Positions 49,033 through 56,516 of a DNA stretch of 61,838 nt are shown one piece after another. A model generated the notes under the pieces. The model ran no database searches. It saw only the letters and a program-made list of their open reading frames with translations, and was not told where the DNA came from. Made by a program: the position numbers and the translations under genes. Numbering within the stretch: the stretch's first letter is position 1; the number at the start of each line of letters is the position of its first letter. This DNA is from Desulfatibacillum sp. (GTDB taxonomy: Bacteria > Desulfobacterota > Desulfobacteria > Desulfobacterales > Desulfatibacillaceae): positions 1 to 61,838 of the forward strand of contig JAEINP010000031.1 of the NCBI GenBank assembly GCA_016342355.1, read 5' to 3'.

Positions 49033-51324
49033 ATGAAAACCAAGCTCAAAATCGGTATGTCCATGAATCGCCCGATGGGAATCACAGTCACTGTTTGCCT
49101 AATATTTTTGGGCCTTTGTTTGGGAATCGGAATTTGTGGAGACTTGGTTCTTTCAGGCTCAAATTCAGTTGACGGCCTGGTTATCAATGAATTCATGGCG
49201 GATAACGATTCCACTACTGCTGATCCTGCCGGGGATTACGACGACTGGATTGAGCTGTACAATAACGGAAGTTCCACCATCTCTTTGAAGGGCTATTTTC
49301 TTTCGGACGATGCGGACGATCCTGAAAAGTGGACTTTTCCGGACGTAACCATCGAGGCGGGCGGAACCCTTTGCGTTTGGGCTGATGAGGACGAGGATCA
49401 GGACGGGGTGCATGGAAACTTCAAACTGTCCAAGTCAGGAGAAACCATTATTCTTTCCGCTCCGGGCGGAGGAGTGGTGGATCAGGTTGTCTTTGGGGTT
49501 CAGGATACAGATGTGAGCACCGGGAGATACCCGAACGGAACCGGAGGATTTGTTAGGATGACGCCCACCTTCGGGGCGGAAAATATCGAGAAATCCCTCC
49601 AGGAGGGAGACGTGGACGGGAACGATTCCGTGGCGTTGAACGATGTTGTGCTGGCTTTGCAGATCATGGCAGGTGTGGAGCCGGACGCCGCAATATATAC
49701 GGGTGCGGACGTGGATGGCGACACAAACATCGGCCTCCAGGAAGCCTTGTACGGGTTGCGGTACACGGGAGTCACCTACATCACGCTGCAAACCAACTCC
49801 ATAACTGTGCATGGGAGGGGTGCAAGCGTGGACGGCAGTGTGGTGACCATCGGTTCTGCTGGAACGTACAGGATTAGCGGAACTTTGGTTGATGGCCGGA
49901 TTATCGTGGATACCAGTGATTCGGACACGGTTTTCCTTATTTTCAACGGGGTCTCTGTCGCCAGCACCATATCCGCCCCCTTGTTTATTGCGGACGCCGG
50001 GAATGTTGTTATTGAATTGTGTGAAAATACGGAAAATTATTTTACAGATAGCGCCAGTTATATATACGGCGACCCGGAGGAGGACGAGCCCGACGCTCCG
50101 GTTTTCAGCAAGTCCGACCTGACTATCCAGGGCAGCGGCCTGCTTTCGGTGGACGCCAATTATAATGACGGCATCAAAAGCAAGGACGGGCTCACTATCC
50201 TGGGCGGGACCATTGTTGTCAGTTCGGTGGATGACGGCATCCAGGGCAAGGATTATCTGAATATTCAGGGCGGAACATTTACCCTGGACGTAGGCGGCGA
50301 CGGTTTAAAATCCAGCAAGGAGGGAGATCCGGACCTGGGTTACATAAATATCAGCGGCGGGATATTTATCATTGATTCGGGAGGCGACGCCATCCAGGCC
50401 GAAACCAATATCAATATTTCCGGCGGGGTTTTTACCCTGACCTCGGGCGGGGGCAGCAATGCCATCATAAGTGCAGACGACTCGGCCAAAGGGATCAAGG
50501 CCGTGGTGGGAATAACCATCGACGCGGGAACCTTCACCATAAACACGGCGGACGATTCCATTCATTCGGACAAGGACATAACCATCAATGGAGGCGTTTT
50601 TTCCATTGCGACCGGGGACGACGGAGTTCATTCGGATTCGACCATCACCATCACCGGAGGGGAATTCGATATAACCGATTGCTACGAAGGTATTGAAAGC
50701 ACCATTATTACGATCAACGACGGGAATATTCATATAGTTTCCCGCGATGACGGGGTGAACGTGGCCGGTGGAACGGATGATTCGGACGGTGGAGGTTTTC
50801 CCACCCCCCAGAACTATTTCCTGTATATAAACGGCGGCTACATTGTGGTGGATTCCTATGGTGACGGTATTGACGTGAACGGCTCCATTGTAATGACAGG
50901 GGGCGTGGTGCTTGTTAACGGCCCCACCGTCATGAATAACGGGCCTCTTGATTATGATCTGTCGTTTACCATTTCCGGGGGATTCCTCATAGCCGTGGGG
51001 AGCACGGGCATGGCCCAGGCTCCCAGTCCGATCTCCACCCAGTATTCCGTATTGTTCAGATCCTATGTCACTAAGCCGGAGGAAACCCTGGTTCATGTGC
51101 AGGACAGTTCCGGCAATACTGTTTTTACCTTTGCCCCTGCCAAGCGGTATCAGTCTGTTTGTTTTTCCATGCCTGCCCTGACTCACAACGCCTCCTATGA
51201 CCTTTATTGGGGCGGGACCTCCACAGGCACGGCCACGGATGGGCTTTACGAGGGCGGCGTCTACACCCCGGGGACCAAATACACCACCTTTACCGTGCAT
51301 GACATGGTGACAAACATCAACTAA
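49033..51324 (+). CDS. Secreted beta-helix carbohydrate-binding protein (Cthe_2159/DUF4353-like) with lamin-tail and dockerin-like repeats
   Basis: This protein of about 763 residues has an N-terminal export signal (hydrophobic MGITVTVCLIFLGLCLGIGI). A lamin-tail domain spans about 50-180 (VINEFMADNDS, DDWIELYNNGSSTISLKGYF). A dockerin-like pair of calcium loops follows (GDVDGNDSVALNDVVLALQI, ADVDGDTNIGLQEALYGLRY, about 192-250). From about 290 on it is a beta-helix of repeated GI-x-SKDGLTILGG-type turns (NDGIKSKDGLTILGG, DDGIQGKDYLNIQGG, DDSIHSDKDITINGG), as in the Cthe_2159 family that binds acidic polysaccharides. Its role is probably adhesion or cell-surface polysaccharide binding. GGGAAAAT precedes the ATG at 49033; another ATG lies at 48982. 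Confidence 0.82.
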   Translation: MKTKLKIGMSMNRPMGITVTVCLIFLGLCLGIGICGDLVLSGSNSVDGLVINEFMADNDSTTADPAGDYDDWIELYNNGSSTISLKGYFLSDDADDPEKWTFPDVTIEAGGTLCVWADEDEDQDGVHGNFKLSKSGETIILSAPGGGVVDQVVFGVQDTDVSTGRYPNGTGGFVRMTPTFGAENIEKSLQEGDVDGNDSVALNDVVLALQIMAGVEPDAAIYTGADVDGDTNIGLQEALYGLRYTGVTYITLQTNSITVHGRGASVDGSVVTIGSAGTYRISGTLVDGRIIVDTSDSDTVFLIFNGVSVASTISAPLFIADAGNVVIELCENTENYFTDSASYIYGDPEEDEPDAPVFSKSDLTIQGSGLLSVDANYNDGIKSKDGLTILGGTIVVSSVDDGIQGKDYLNIQGGTFTLDVGGDGLKSSKEGDPDLGYINISGGIFIIDSGGDAIQAETNINISGGVFTLTSGGGSNAIISADDSAKGIKAVVGITIDAGTFTINTADDSIHSDKDITINGGVFSIATGDDGVHSDSTITITGGEFDITDCYEGIESTIITINDGNIHIVSRDDGVNVAGGTDDSDGGGFPTPQNYFLYINGGYIVVDSYGDGIDVNGSIVMTGGVVLVNGPTVMNNGPLDYDLSFTISGGFLIAVGSTGMAQAPSPISTQYSVLFRSYVTKPEETLVHVQDSSGNTVFTFAPAKRYQSVCFSMPALTHNASYDLYWGGTSTGTATDGLYEGGVYTPGTKYTTFTVHDMVTNIN

Positions 51325-51504
51325 AAGAGCCCCGGGGCTGGCAAGGACTGAGACCGGAGGACGGTCTCCATCCCACAAAACCCTGGAAATCGTGCCTCGT
51401 AAAGTGTAAGGTTGGCACATTGGATAACCATGGAGGCATGCCTAGACAGGGGCCTCTCTGATGCCCGAAATTTAGGCTGACATTTCCCGAGGCGCCTGGG
51501 GCTT

Positions 51505-52242
51505 ATGAAACTGAAGGAACCCAAATACAAGATCCTGGAAACCGAACTGAAGAAAAACATCATGGCGGGAAAATGGAAGCCAGGCGCCATGATTCCCACC
51601 GAGTCCGAGTTGTGCAAATCCACAGGCACCAGCCGGGTCACGGTGAGGAGGGCTCTTTCAAATCTGGAAGCTGAGGGTCTGATCACCAGAAGCCCTGGCA
51701 GGGGAACCCTTGTCACGGATTTTCGGGATGGGAGAAATGTTTGGAACGTAAAAGGCCTGATAGGCCATTATATTTTTACGGAAGATTTTAATACGGAGCT
51801 TTTGGGGGTGGACAGCGTGATCCCCTCCCCTGCCGATTACATATTCAAGGGATTTGACGATGCGGAGAGCATCACCAGATTTCGGCTTTTGCGCAAATTG
51901 AAGGACACCCCGGTTTCGTTGGTAAATACCTATATTTCCTCAGAATACACAGAAAAGGTGTTGAGCCTTTTCGACCCGGAGCATAATAGTTTTATTTTTC
52001 AGATTATTGAACAAATTACCGGCAAGTTGATTCACAGGGTGGAGGATATCCTGGACATAGAACCTGCTGCGGGAGATGTGGCCAAATGGCTTAAGGTCCC
52101 GGAAGGGACTCCCTTGTTTCACTTGACCAGCATATTAACGGACGAGGACGACCAGCTTGTCCAATTGACCAGACTGTACCTAAGGCCGGATATTCAAAAA
52201 CTTTCCGTGGTCTTTGAAAAGAATATGGTCAGTCGCGGGTGA
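51505..52242 (+). CDS. GntR-family transcriptional regulator with UTRA effector domain
   Basis: The 245-residue protein has an N-terminal winged helix (LKKNIMAGKWKPGAMIPTES with CKSTGTSRVTVRRALSNLEA, then GLITRSPGRGTLV) and a UTRA ligand-binding domain (ITRFRLLRKLKDTPVSLVNTYI, IHRVEDILDIEPA, GTPLFHLTSILTDEDDQLVQL). This is the HutC/FarR subgroup, which often senses sugars or acyl ligands. It may regulate the neighbouring secreted protein or the convergent operon; no operator was identified. The 180-bp gap before it holds a GAGACCG/CGGTCTC hairpin near 51350-51368. Confidence 0.93.
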   Translation: MKLKEPKYKILETELKKNIMAGKWKPGAMIPTESELCKSTGTSRVTVRRALSNLEAEGLITRSPGRGTLVTDFRDGRNVWNVKGLIGHYIFTEDFNTELLGVDSVIPSPADYIFKGFDDAESITRFRLLRKLKDTPVSLVNTYISSEYTEKVLSLFDPEHNSFIFQIIEQITGKLIHRVEDILDIEPAAGDVAKWLKVPEGTPLFHLTSILTDEDDQLVQLTRLYLRPDIQKLSVVFEKNMVSRG

Positions 52243-52261
52243 TGAAAAATATTCCGTCAAT

Positions 52262-52657
52262 TTAGGGCACCCGGCCCCCCCATTTGGCCTTGACCACGGT
52301 TCCGTCTGGCTGGATACTGATGACGCGTTCCTGCTCCATGTTTTGTATGAAATCCACAATCACAGCCCGGTTTCCCTCCAGGTTTGCGCCCCGTTTGCTT
52401 ATGGGGGTGAGGTAGGTTACCAGTTGTTCCACGTCCACCCTTCCCTGGTTTTTCCGTATATACGAAAGGGCCTTTCTTCGCACATACCAGGGGGCGGAAA
52501 TACGTATCACGGCAAAGGCCACCCCGAAGGTGACAAAGGGCAGAAGCACCACCCCCAAAAAGGCATGGAGCTTCCACGCGAGAAACTCGATGAAAACCAG
52601 GATAATGGCCGCGGCGGCTAAAATCCTGGTGGGTTCAGGCTGATTAATGGATTGCAT
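52262..52657 (-). CDS. Small membrane protein with helical C-terminal domain
   Basis: This protein of about 131 residues has two hydrophobic helices (ILAAAAIILVFIEFLAWKL and FLGVVLLPFVTFGVAFAVI) and a cytoplasmic-looking C-terminal part that resembles a winged helix (EQLVTYLTPISKRGANLEGN, FIQNMEQERVISIQPDGTV). I recognise no family. It is the last gene after the Memo-AMMECR1 fusion, 38 nt away on the same strand, so it may belong to that operon. The start is unsure (ATG at 52657 or TTG at 52693). Confidence 0.65.
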   Translation of the reverse strand: MQSINQPEPTRILAAAAIILVFIEFLAWKLHAFLGVVLLPFVTFGVAFAVIRISAPWYVRRKALSYIRKNQGRVDVEQLVTYLTPISKRGANLEGNRAVIVDFIQNMEQERVISIQPDGTVVKAKWGGRVP

Positions 52658-52695
52658 AACGAACCGATTTTTTGAGATTATTGGAAAGCCCAAGC

Positions 52696-54207
52696 CTATT
52701 CACTGTGCTCGGAAAAATATTCAGCTTCATAAACTTCCACTTTGACGCCCGGATCCTGCCAGCACCCGGGGGACATTCCCCCCTTTTTGCAAAGTTGGGT
52801 CAGGAAGTTCTGGGGATTGGAAAGCTGCTCCCACACCTGGGGCAAAAAGGTGGACCGATTTCTGCCCTTGCTCAGGATAACCCCGTGGACCCCGGGTTTT
52901 ATTTTGGTTAAAAGGTCTTTTCCATCTGTAAATTGAATTTCTTCCGGTACGGTGAGTACGCTCACCTCCACTTCGATGTCATCCAGTTCCTGGGCGGTCA
53001 AAGGAGAAAACCGGGGATCCCTGAAGGCCGCGTTATAGGCGTTGGATTCCACCCCTTCCATAAGTGACTGGATAGGCTCAATGGTGCCAATGCATCCCCG
53101 CAACTGGCCGTTTTTGTGTATGGTTACAAAGCAGCCCCGCTTTTCCATAAGAAGGGGCGAGGGCGCCTCGGGCCGCTGGATTTTCGTATCGGTCAGCCTG
53201 GAAGCCATGACACTGCGGGCCAGTTGGAGCAAATCAGTCTTATCCTGCGGCGATGTATGGGACGGCATGGCGTATTCTCCTTTAATGTCAGTAAATGCTA
53301 TAGCGGCGTATCCTACAACCTTGTCCTTGGCGCCTGTGGTGTCGCCGGAGTTCCGGTAATCCAGCAGGGTTCCTGTCCAGCCCAGTTTTTCTGCCACTTT
53401 CATAACGGTGACTGTGGGAACCCATGCGCAGGCCTGACAGTTTTTCATGGCCTGAAAGTCAAGGCTGGGAACAGCCTGACAGCAAGTGGCGTCCAGGTTT
53501 CGGGCTTTTTCATAGGGATAGTAGTGGGAAAGATCGGTGCTGGCAATAATAAAGAATCCCTGGCGCACCAGGGGCAGCAGGATATCCGCCAGATCATCGG
53601 GGTTCACCCTTTGTCCCAGGAGGATGGGTATGAATTCGAAATTCCCCAGAACGACCTGCAAAAAAGGCAGTTGCACTTCAATGGAGTGTTCACCCTCATG
53701 GGCATGGCTGATGCTGGAAAAACCGGGCTGTCGCAAAAGAGCTTTGGCCTCCGGCGCTACCGGAACCCTTCCCAAAGGGGTTTGATAAGCGGATACATTG
53801 GGGATAGAAGCCCCGCTATAGCGCATCCGGTGGCTGGACCCGATGATAATGACCTTGCGGGTGGCCGGAGGAATTGTGTTGTAGGCAGCGCCTGCCACAA
53901 TTCCTGAATACACATACCCGGCATGGGGGGATACCAGGGCGCGCACTGTGCCTTTGACCCGGGTTTGTTTTGCGTCCCGCAAAAATTCTTTGACCTGGGC
54001 TTTCAGCGTTTGGGGATCGCCAGGATAAAACCTGTCCGCCACGGCTGGCTTTCGCACATCGTCAATGCCTTCCATGGCAGGAATTTCCCGGGCAAAAAAA
54101 CATGCCATGATAATCATACAGGCAAAAGGCGCGATTCTGAAAAGGCTTTTACGAAGTCCATGCCCAAAGGAATGCGAATACCGCTTACTATTTATATCTT
54201 TGTTCAT
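52696..54207 (-). CDS. Memo-AMMECR1 fusion protein (AmmeMemoRadiSam proteins B and A) with N-terminal signal/anchor
   Basis: The 503-residue protein joins two AmmeMemoRadiSam components. Residues 22-40 are a hydrophobic segment (SLFRIAPFACMIIMACFFA, possibly with a lipobox IMAC). About 50-320 is a Memo domain (RFYPGDPQTL, SPHAGYVYSG, IIIGSSHRM, HSIEVQLPFLQVVLGNFEFIP, ASTDLSHYYPYEKA). About 330-500 is AMMECR1 with LRGCIGTIEPIQSL near 369. All conserved His and Cys residues are present. It starts 1 nt after the ICMT-family gene. The family is usually soluble and cytoplasmic, so the N-terminal signal is notable. The function is not established. Confidence 0.9.
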   Translation of the reverse strand: MNKDINSKRYSHSFGHGLRKSLFRIAPFACMIIMACFFAREIPAMEGIDDVRKPAVADRFYPGDPQTLKAQVKEFLRDAKQTRVKGTVRALVSPHAGYVYSGIVAGAAYNTIPPATRKVIIIGSSHRMRYSGASIPNVSAYQTPLGRVPVAPEAKALLRQPGFSSISHAHEGEHSIEVQLPFLQVVLGNFEFIPILLGQRVNPDDLADILLPLVRQGFFIIASTDLSHYYPYEKARNLDATCCQAVPSLDFQAMKNCQACAWVPTVTVMKVAEKLGWTGTLLDYRNSGDTTGAKDKVVGYAAIAFTDIKGEYAMPSHTSPQDKTDLLQLARSVMASRLTDTKIQRPEAPSPLLMEKRGCFVTIHKNGQLRGCIGTIEPIQSLMEGVESNAYNAAFRDPRFSPLTAQELDDIEVEVSVLTVPEEIQFTDGKDLLTKIKPGVHGVILSKGRNRSTFLPQVWEQLSNPQNFLTQLCKKGGMSPGCWQDPGVKVEVYEAEYFSEHSE

Positions 54208-54208
54208 T

Positions 54209-54904
54209 TCACCATATTCCGGGAATCAGCCTGCTTCTTGTCTTTTGGGCGTATGCGGCGTACCCTTCCAGTTCGTTTTGCAGCATTCGGTCTTCAAGGG
54301 CGGTACGCACAATGACAGCAATGACAGCGCAGCCTGCGGGAATCAAAGCATAAGCTGTTCCGATGATCAATGGGTCGGCAAGTGCGGTAAGAATCATGGC
54401 CACATAGCCTGGATGCCGGACAAACCGGTACGGTCCCTGGGTGATTACCTGGTGTTCCCGATCTTTTTGGATGCGGGAGGAACTTTCGAAGTGGCGGTTG
54501 GTCAGCATGGCCCAATGGACTATCACAAAAAAAACCAGATAAAACACGATGCCTATGATCTCAAACTCAAGCCCCAGCCTCGGCTGCGCAAGCCTTCCCG
54601 CCTCCAGACCGGCCACAAGAGGACTGGCGACCAAAACCATCAGGAAATATACCAGCAAGATAATCTTGTCCCAGGCCTTAGTTCCCTCGCCAAGGGAAGC
54701 CCGGCGGTTGGCCAGTCCGGGCGCCAATTTCGCCATTATCAGAGCACCAAGGACGCCCCCCATAAGATGAATTCCAAAAGCAAGCCATGCCCTGGGAATA
54801 TCCAGCCGTCCGGCCGCCAGGAAAAAAACGATCGCCATTATAAGGGTCCAGCGGATAGGGGCGCGCAGACTCCTGGCGCCTTTTTTGGTCAGTTTTTCTT
54901 CCAT
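54209..54904 (-). CDS. ICMT-family (isoprenylcysteine carboxyl methyltransferase-like) membrane protein
   Basis: This protein of about 231 residues has some five hydrophobic helices and the ICMT/PEMT signature QGPYRFVRHPGYVAMIL near residue 150, then EDRMLQNELEGYAAYAQKTR. This signature binds S-adenosylmethionine in integral-membrane methyltransferases of lipids or isoprenylated groups. The substrate is unknown. GGAGA lies about 10 nt before the ATG at 54904; the frame runs 20 codons further upstream without support. It lies tightly between amrS and the Memo-AMMECR1 gene, so it is probably part of the same pathway. Confidence 0.85.
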   Translation of the reverse strand: MEEKLTKKGARSLRAPIRWTLIMAIVFFLAAGRLDIPRAWLAFGIHLMGGVLGALIMAKLAPGLANRRASLGEGTKAWDKIILLVYFLMVLVASPLVAGLEAGRLAQPRLGLEFEIIGIVFYLVFFVIVHWAMLTNRHFESSSRIQKDREHQVITQGPYRFVRHPGYVAMILTALADPLIIGTAYALIPAGCAVIAVIVRTALEDRMLQNELEGYAAYAQKTRSRLIPGIW

Positions 54905-54921
54905 GATTGATATGTCTCCAA

Positions 54922-56043
54922 TTAGGCCCACACGCCCTGGACTGGGGTGCTGCAGAAGGGGCACCGGCCATCCAGGACACCATTATAATCCAAATGGTAT
55001 CCATGTCGGTTGACCAGGGTTTTATGGCAGACGGAACATAGAACAGGATTATCCAATCCCGGAATATTCCCCAGGTAAACGTGTTTAAGGCCTTCTTTGG
55101 ACGCTGTCTGACCCGCTTCCTTCATGAAATCCACCGGGGTGGCGGCCAGGTGGACTAACCGGTAGTTGGGATAGAACCGGGAAAGATGAAACGGGGTTTC
55201 CTGCCCCAGGTTTTGAGCCACCCAGTGGCAAACCCGTTTTATTTCATCCAGGTTATCTGTATAGGTGGGTACCACCAAATGGATGATTTCCACCCACACA
55301 CCGTTGTCTTTGTAGGTTTTAATAGCCTCCTGGACCGGGGCCAGGTGTCCGCCGTTAAGGTCCATGTAAATTCTATCGGACAAGGACTTTAGATTGAGGG
55401 CGGCGCCGTCCATATATTGGCTAAGGCGGCGGGCCGGGTCCGGGTTGATATAGGCGTTGGAAACCAGGATATTTTTTATTCCCTGTTCCCGGGCGAGTTT
55501 AGCCGTATCCAGCATATATTCGTAATAGGTGGTGGCCTCCGAGTAAGTGTAGGCTATGCTTGTACACCCGTTCTTGATGGCGTGGGCGACAATATCTTCA
55601 GGCGGTTTGTAGTAGTTTCGGGTTTTATCCGGAGTGGTTTGGGAGATTTCCCAGTTCTGGCAGTTGAGGCAGGTAAAGTTGCAACCTGCCACGGCCAGGG
55701 AAAAAACCCGGCTTCCAGGCTGGAAATGGTACAAGGGTTTTTTTTCAACAGGGTCTACGTTCAGGGCGCAGGGGTTGGCGTAGGAAATGGAGTAGAGCCG
55801 TCCTTTCATGTTAATTTTTGCGCCGCATTTGCCGCGTCGGTCCGGAACGATGAGGCAGGTGTGGGGGCAGGTGAGGCACTGGACCGTTCCCTGGCCCAAG
55901 GCTTTGTAGAAGTAGGCCTCCTTCATGGTTCTGGAGTCCCACTCCAGGTCCTTGGCTGCCCAGGTACTACTCAGGGGGAGCAAGAGACCCTGGCCAGCCG
56001 CCGCCGCAGCTGCTTTAAGGAATGTGCGCCTCGTTGGCGCCAT
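54922..56043 (-). CDS. amrS: AmmeMemoRadiSam-type radical SAM protein with Tat signal
   Basis: The 373-residue protein carries an N-terminal twin-arginine signal MAPTRRTFLK followed by an Ala-rich stretch to about 30. Next are a Cys cluster CLTCPHTC with GKCG (residues 56-73), the radical SAM motif CNFTCLNC at 121-128 with an aromatic NW after it, and a C-terminal zinc-ribbon-like pair (CSVCHKTL and CPFCSTP). The arrangement matches the AmmeMemoRadiSam system radical SAM protein. A Tat signal implies transport of a folded, cluster-loaded protein across the membrane, which is unusual for radical SAM enzymes. Whether SAM and an electron donor are available outside is unknown. It begins the three-gene operon amrS-ICMT-Memo/AMMECR1. 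Confidence 0.9.
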   Translation of the reverse strand: MAPTRRTFLKAAAAAAGQGLLLPLSSTWAAKDLEWDSRTMKEAYFYKALGQGTVQCLTCPHTCLIVPDRRGKCGAKINMKGRLYSISYANPCALNVDPVEKKPLYHFQPGSRVFSLAVAGCNFTCLNCQNWEISQTTPDKTRNYYKPPEDIVAHAIKNGCTSIAYTYSEATTYYEYMLDTAKLAREQGIKNILVSNAYINPDPARRLSQYMDGAALNLKSLSDRIYMDLNGGHLAPVQEAIKTYKDNGVWVEIIHLVVPTYTDNLDEIKRVCHWVAQNLGQETPFHLSRFYPNYRLVHLAATPVDFMKEAGQTASKEGLKHVYLGNIPGLDNPVLCSVCHKTLVNRHGYHLDYNGVLDGRCPFCSTPVQGVWA

Positions 56044-56199
56044 GGCGCCCCTCCTAGTTACGTTTGGACTCCGGTAAAAGGCTAAGGAACAGCGGGGTGG
56101 AAATGAAGCCTCAAAAAAGCCCGTTACTCTAAAACAGGCATAGGCTTGAAGCTGTCAAAGCCAAAGGGGTCAGGGCAAGGCCACCGTGTGGAGCTCACC

Positions 56200-56433
56200 C
56201 TACAAATAGGTTTTCCAAAAATAAAACCATCCGCCAAGGATGCCTATGGCTACGGCAAACCAGACGTAGGCTTTCCATTTGCCGGGAATGATTGCAATGC
56301 CGTGTTTGTCCGGGTCTCCCACCTTGCGGTGGCAGGCATGGCACTTCGTGTCTGCCAGGGTCAGGATGGTGGAGCAATACGGGCATTTTTTCGAAAAAAT
56401 TTTTGCGGAAGTTTGGGAACCCTGAGTTGTCAT
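56200..56433 (-). CDS. Small zinc-ribbon membrane protein
   Basis: The 77-residue protein has a zinc ribbon CPYC (17-20)/CHAC (31-34) and a C-terminal transmembrane helix (AYVWFAVAIGILGGWFYFW). GAGG lies 8 nt before the ATG. It lies 156 nt upstream of the Tat-radical SAM gene on the same strand and could be its co-transcribed partner. I recognise no family beyond the zinc ribbon. Confidence 0.75.
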   Translation of the reverse strand: MTTQGSQTSAKIFSKKCPYCSTILTLADTKCHACHRKVGDPDKHGIAIIPGKWKAYVWFAVAIGILGGWFYFWKTYL

Positions 56434-56516
56434 TGGTCAATCCTCAATACGGGGTGTAGCACACACTTTGCCATGGGGGGGCGACCCCATGGCAAAGCAC
56501 ATTATTTTTATGATGA

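Noticed and set aside
50305-51420. Minus-strand ORF of 371 codons opposite the beta-helix protein
   Set aside because: It arises from the repetitive Gly/Asp/Ile codons on the plus strand and has no domain of its own.
53116-54910. Plus-strand ORFs opposite the Memo-AMMECR1 and ICMT genes
   Set aside because: They are antisense shadows lacking motifs; the minus strand shows conserved domains and tight operon spacing.
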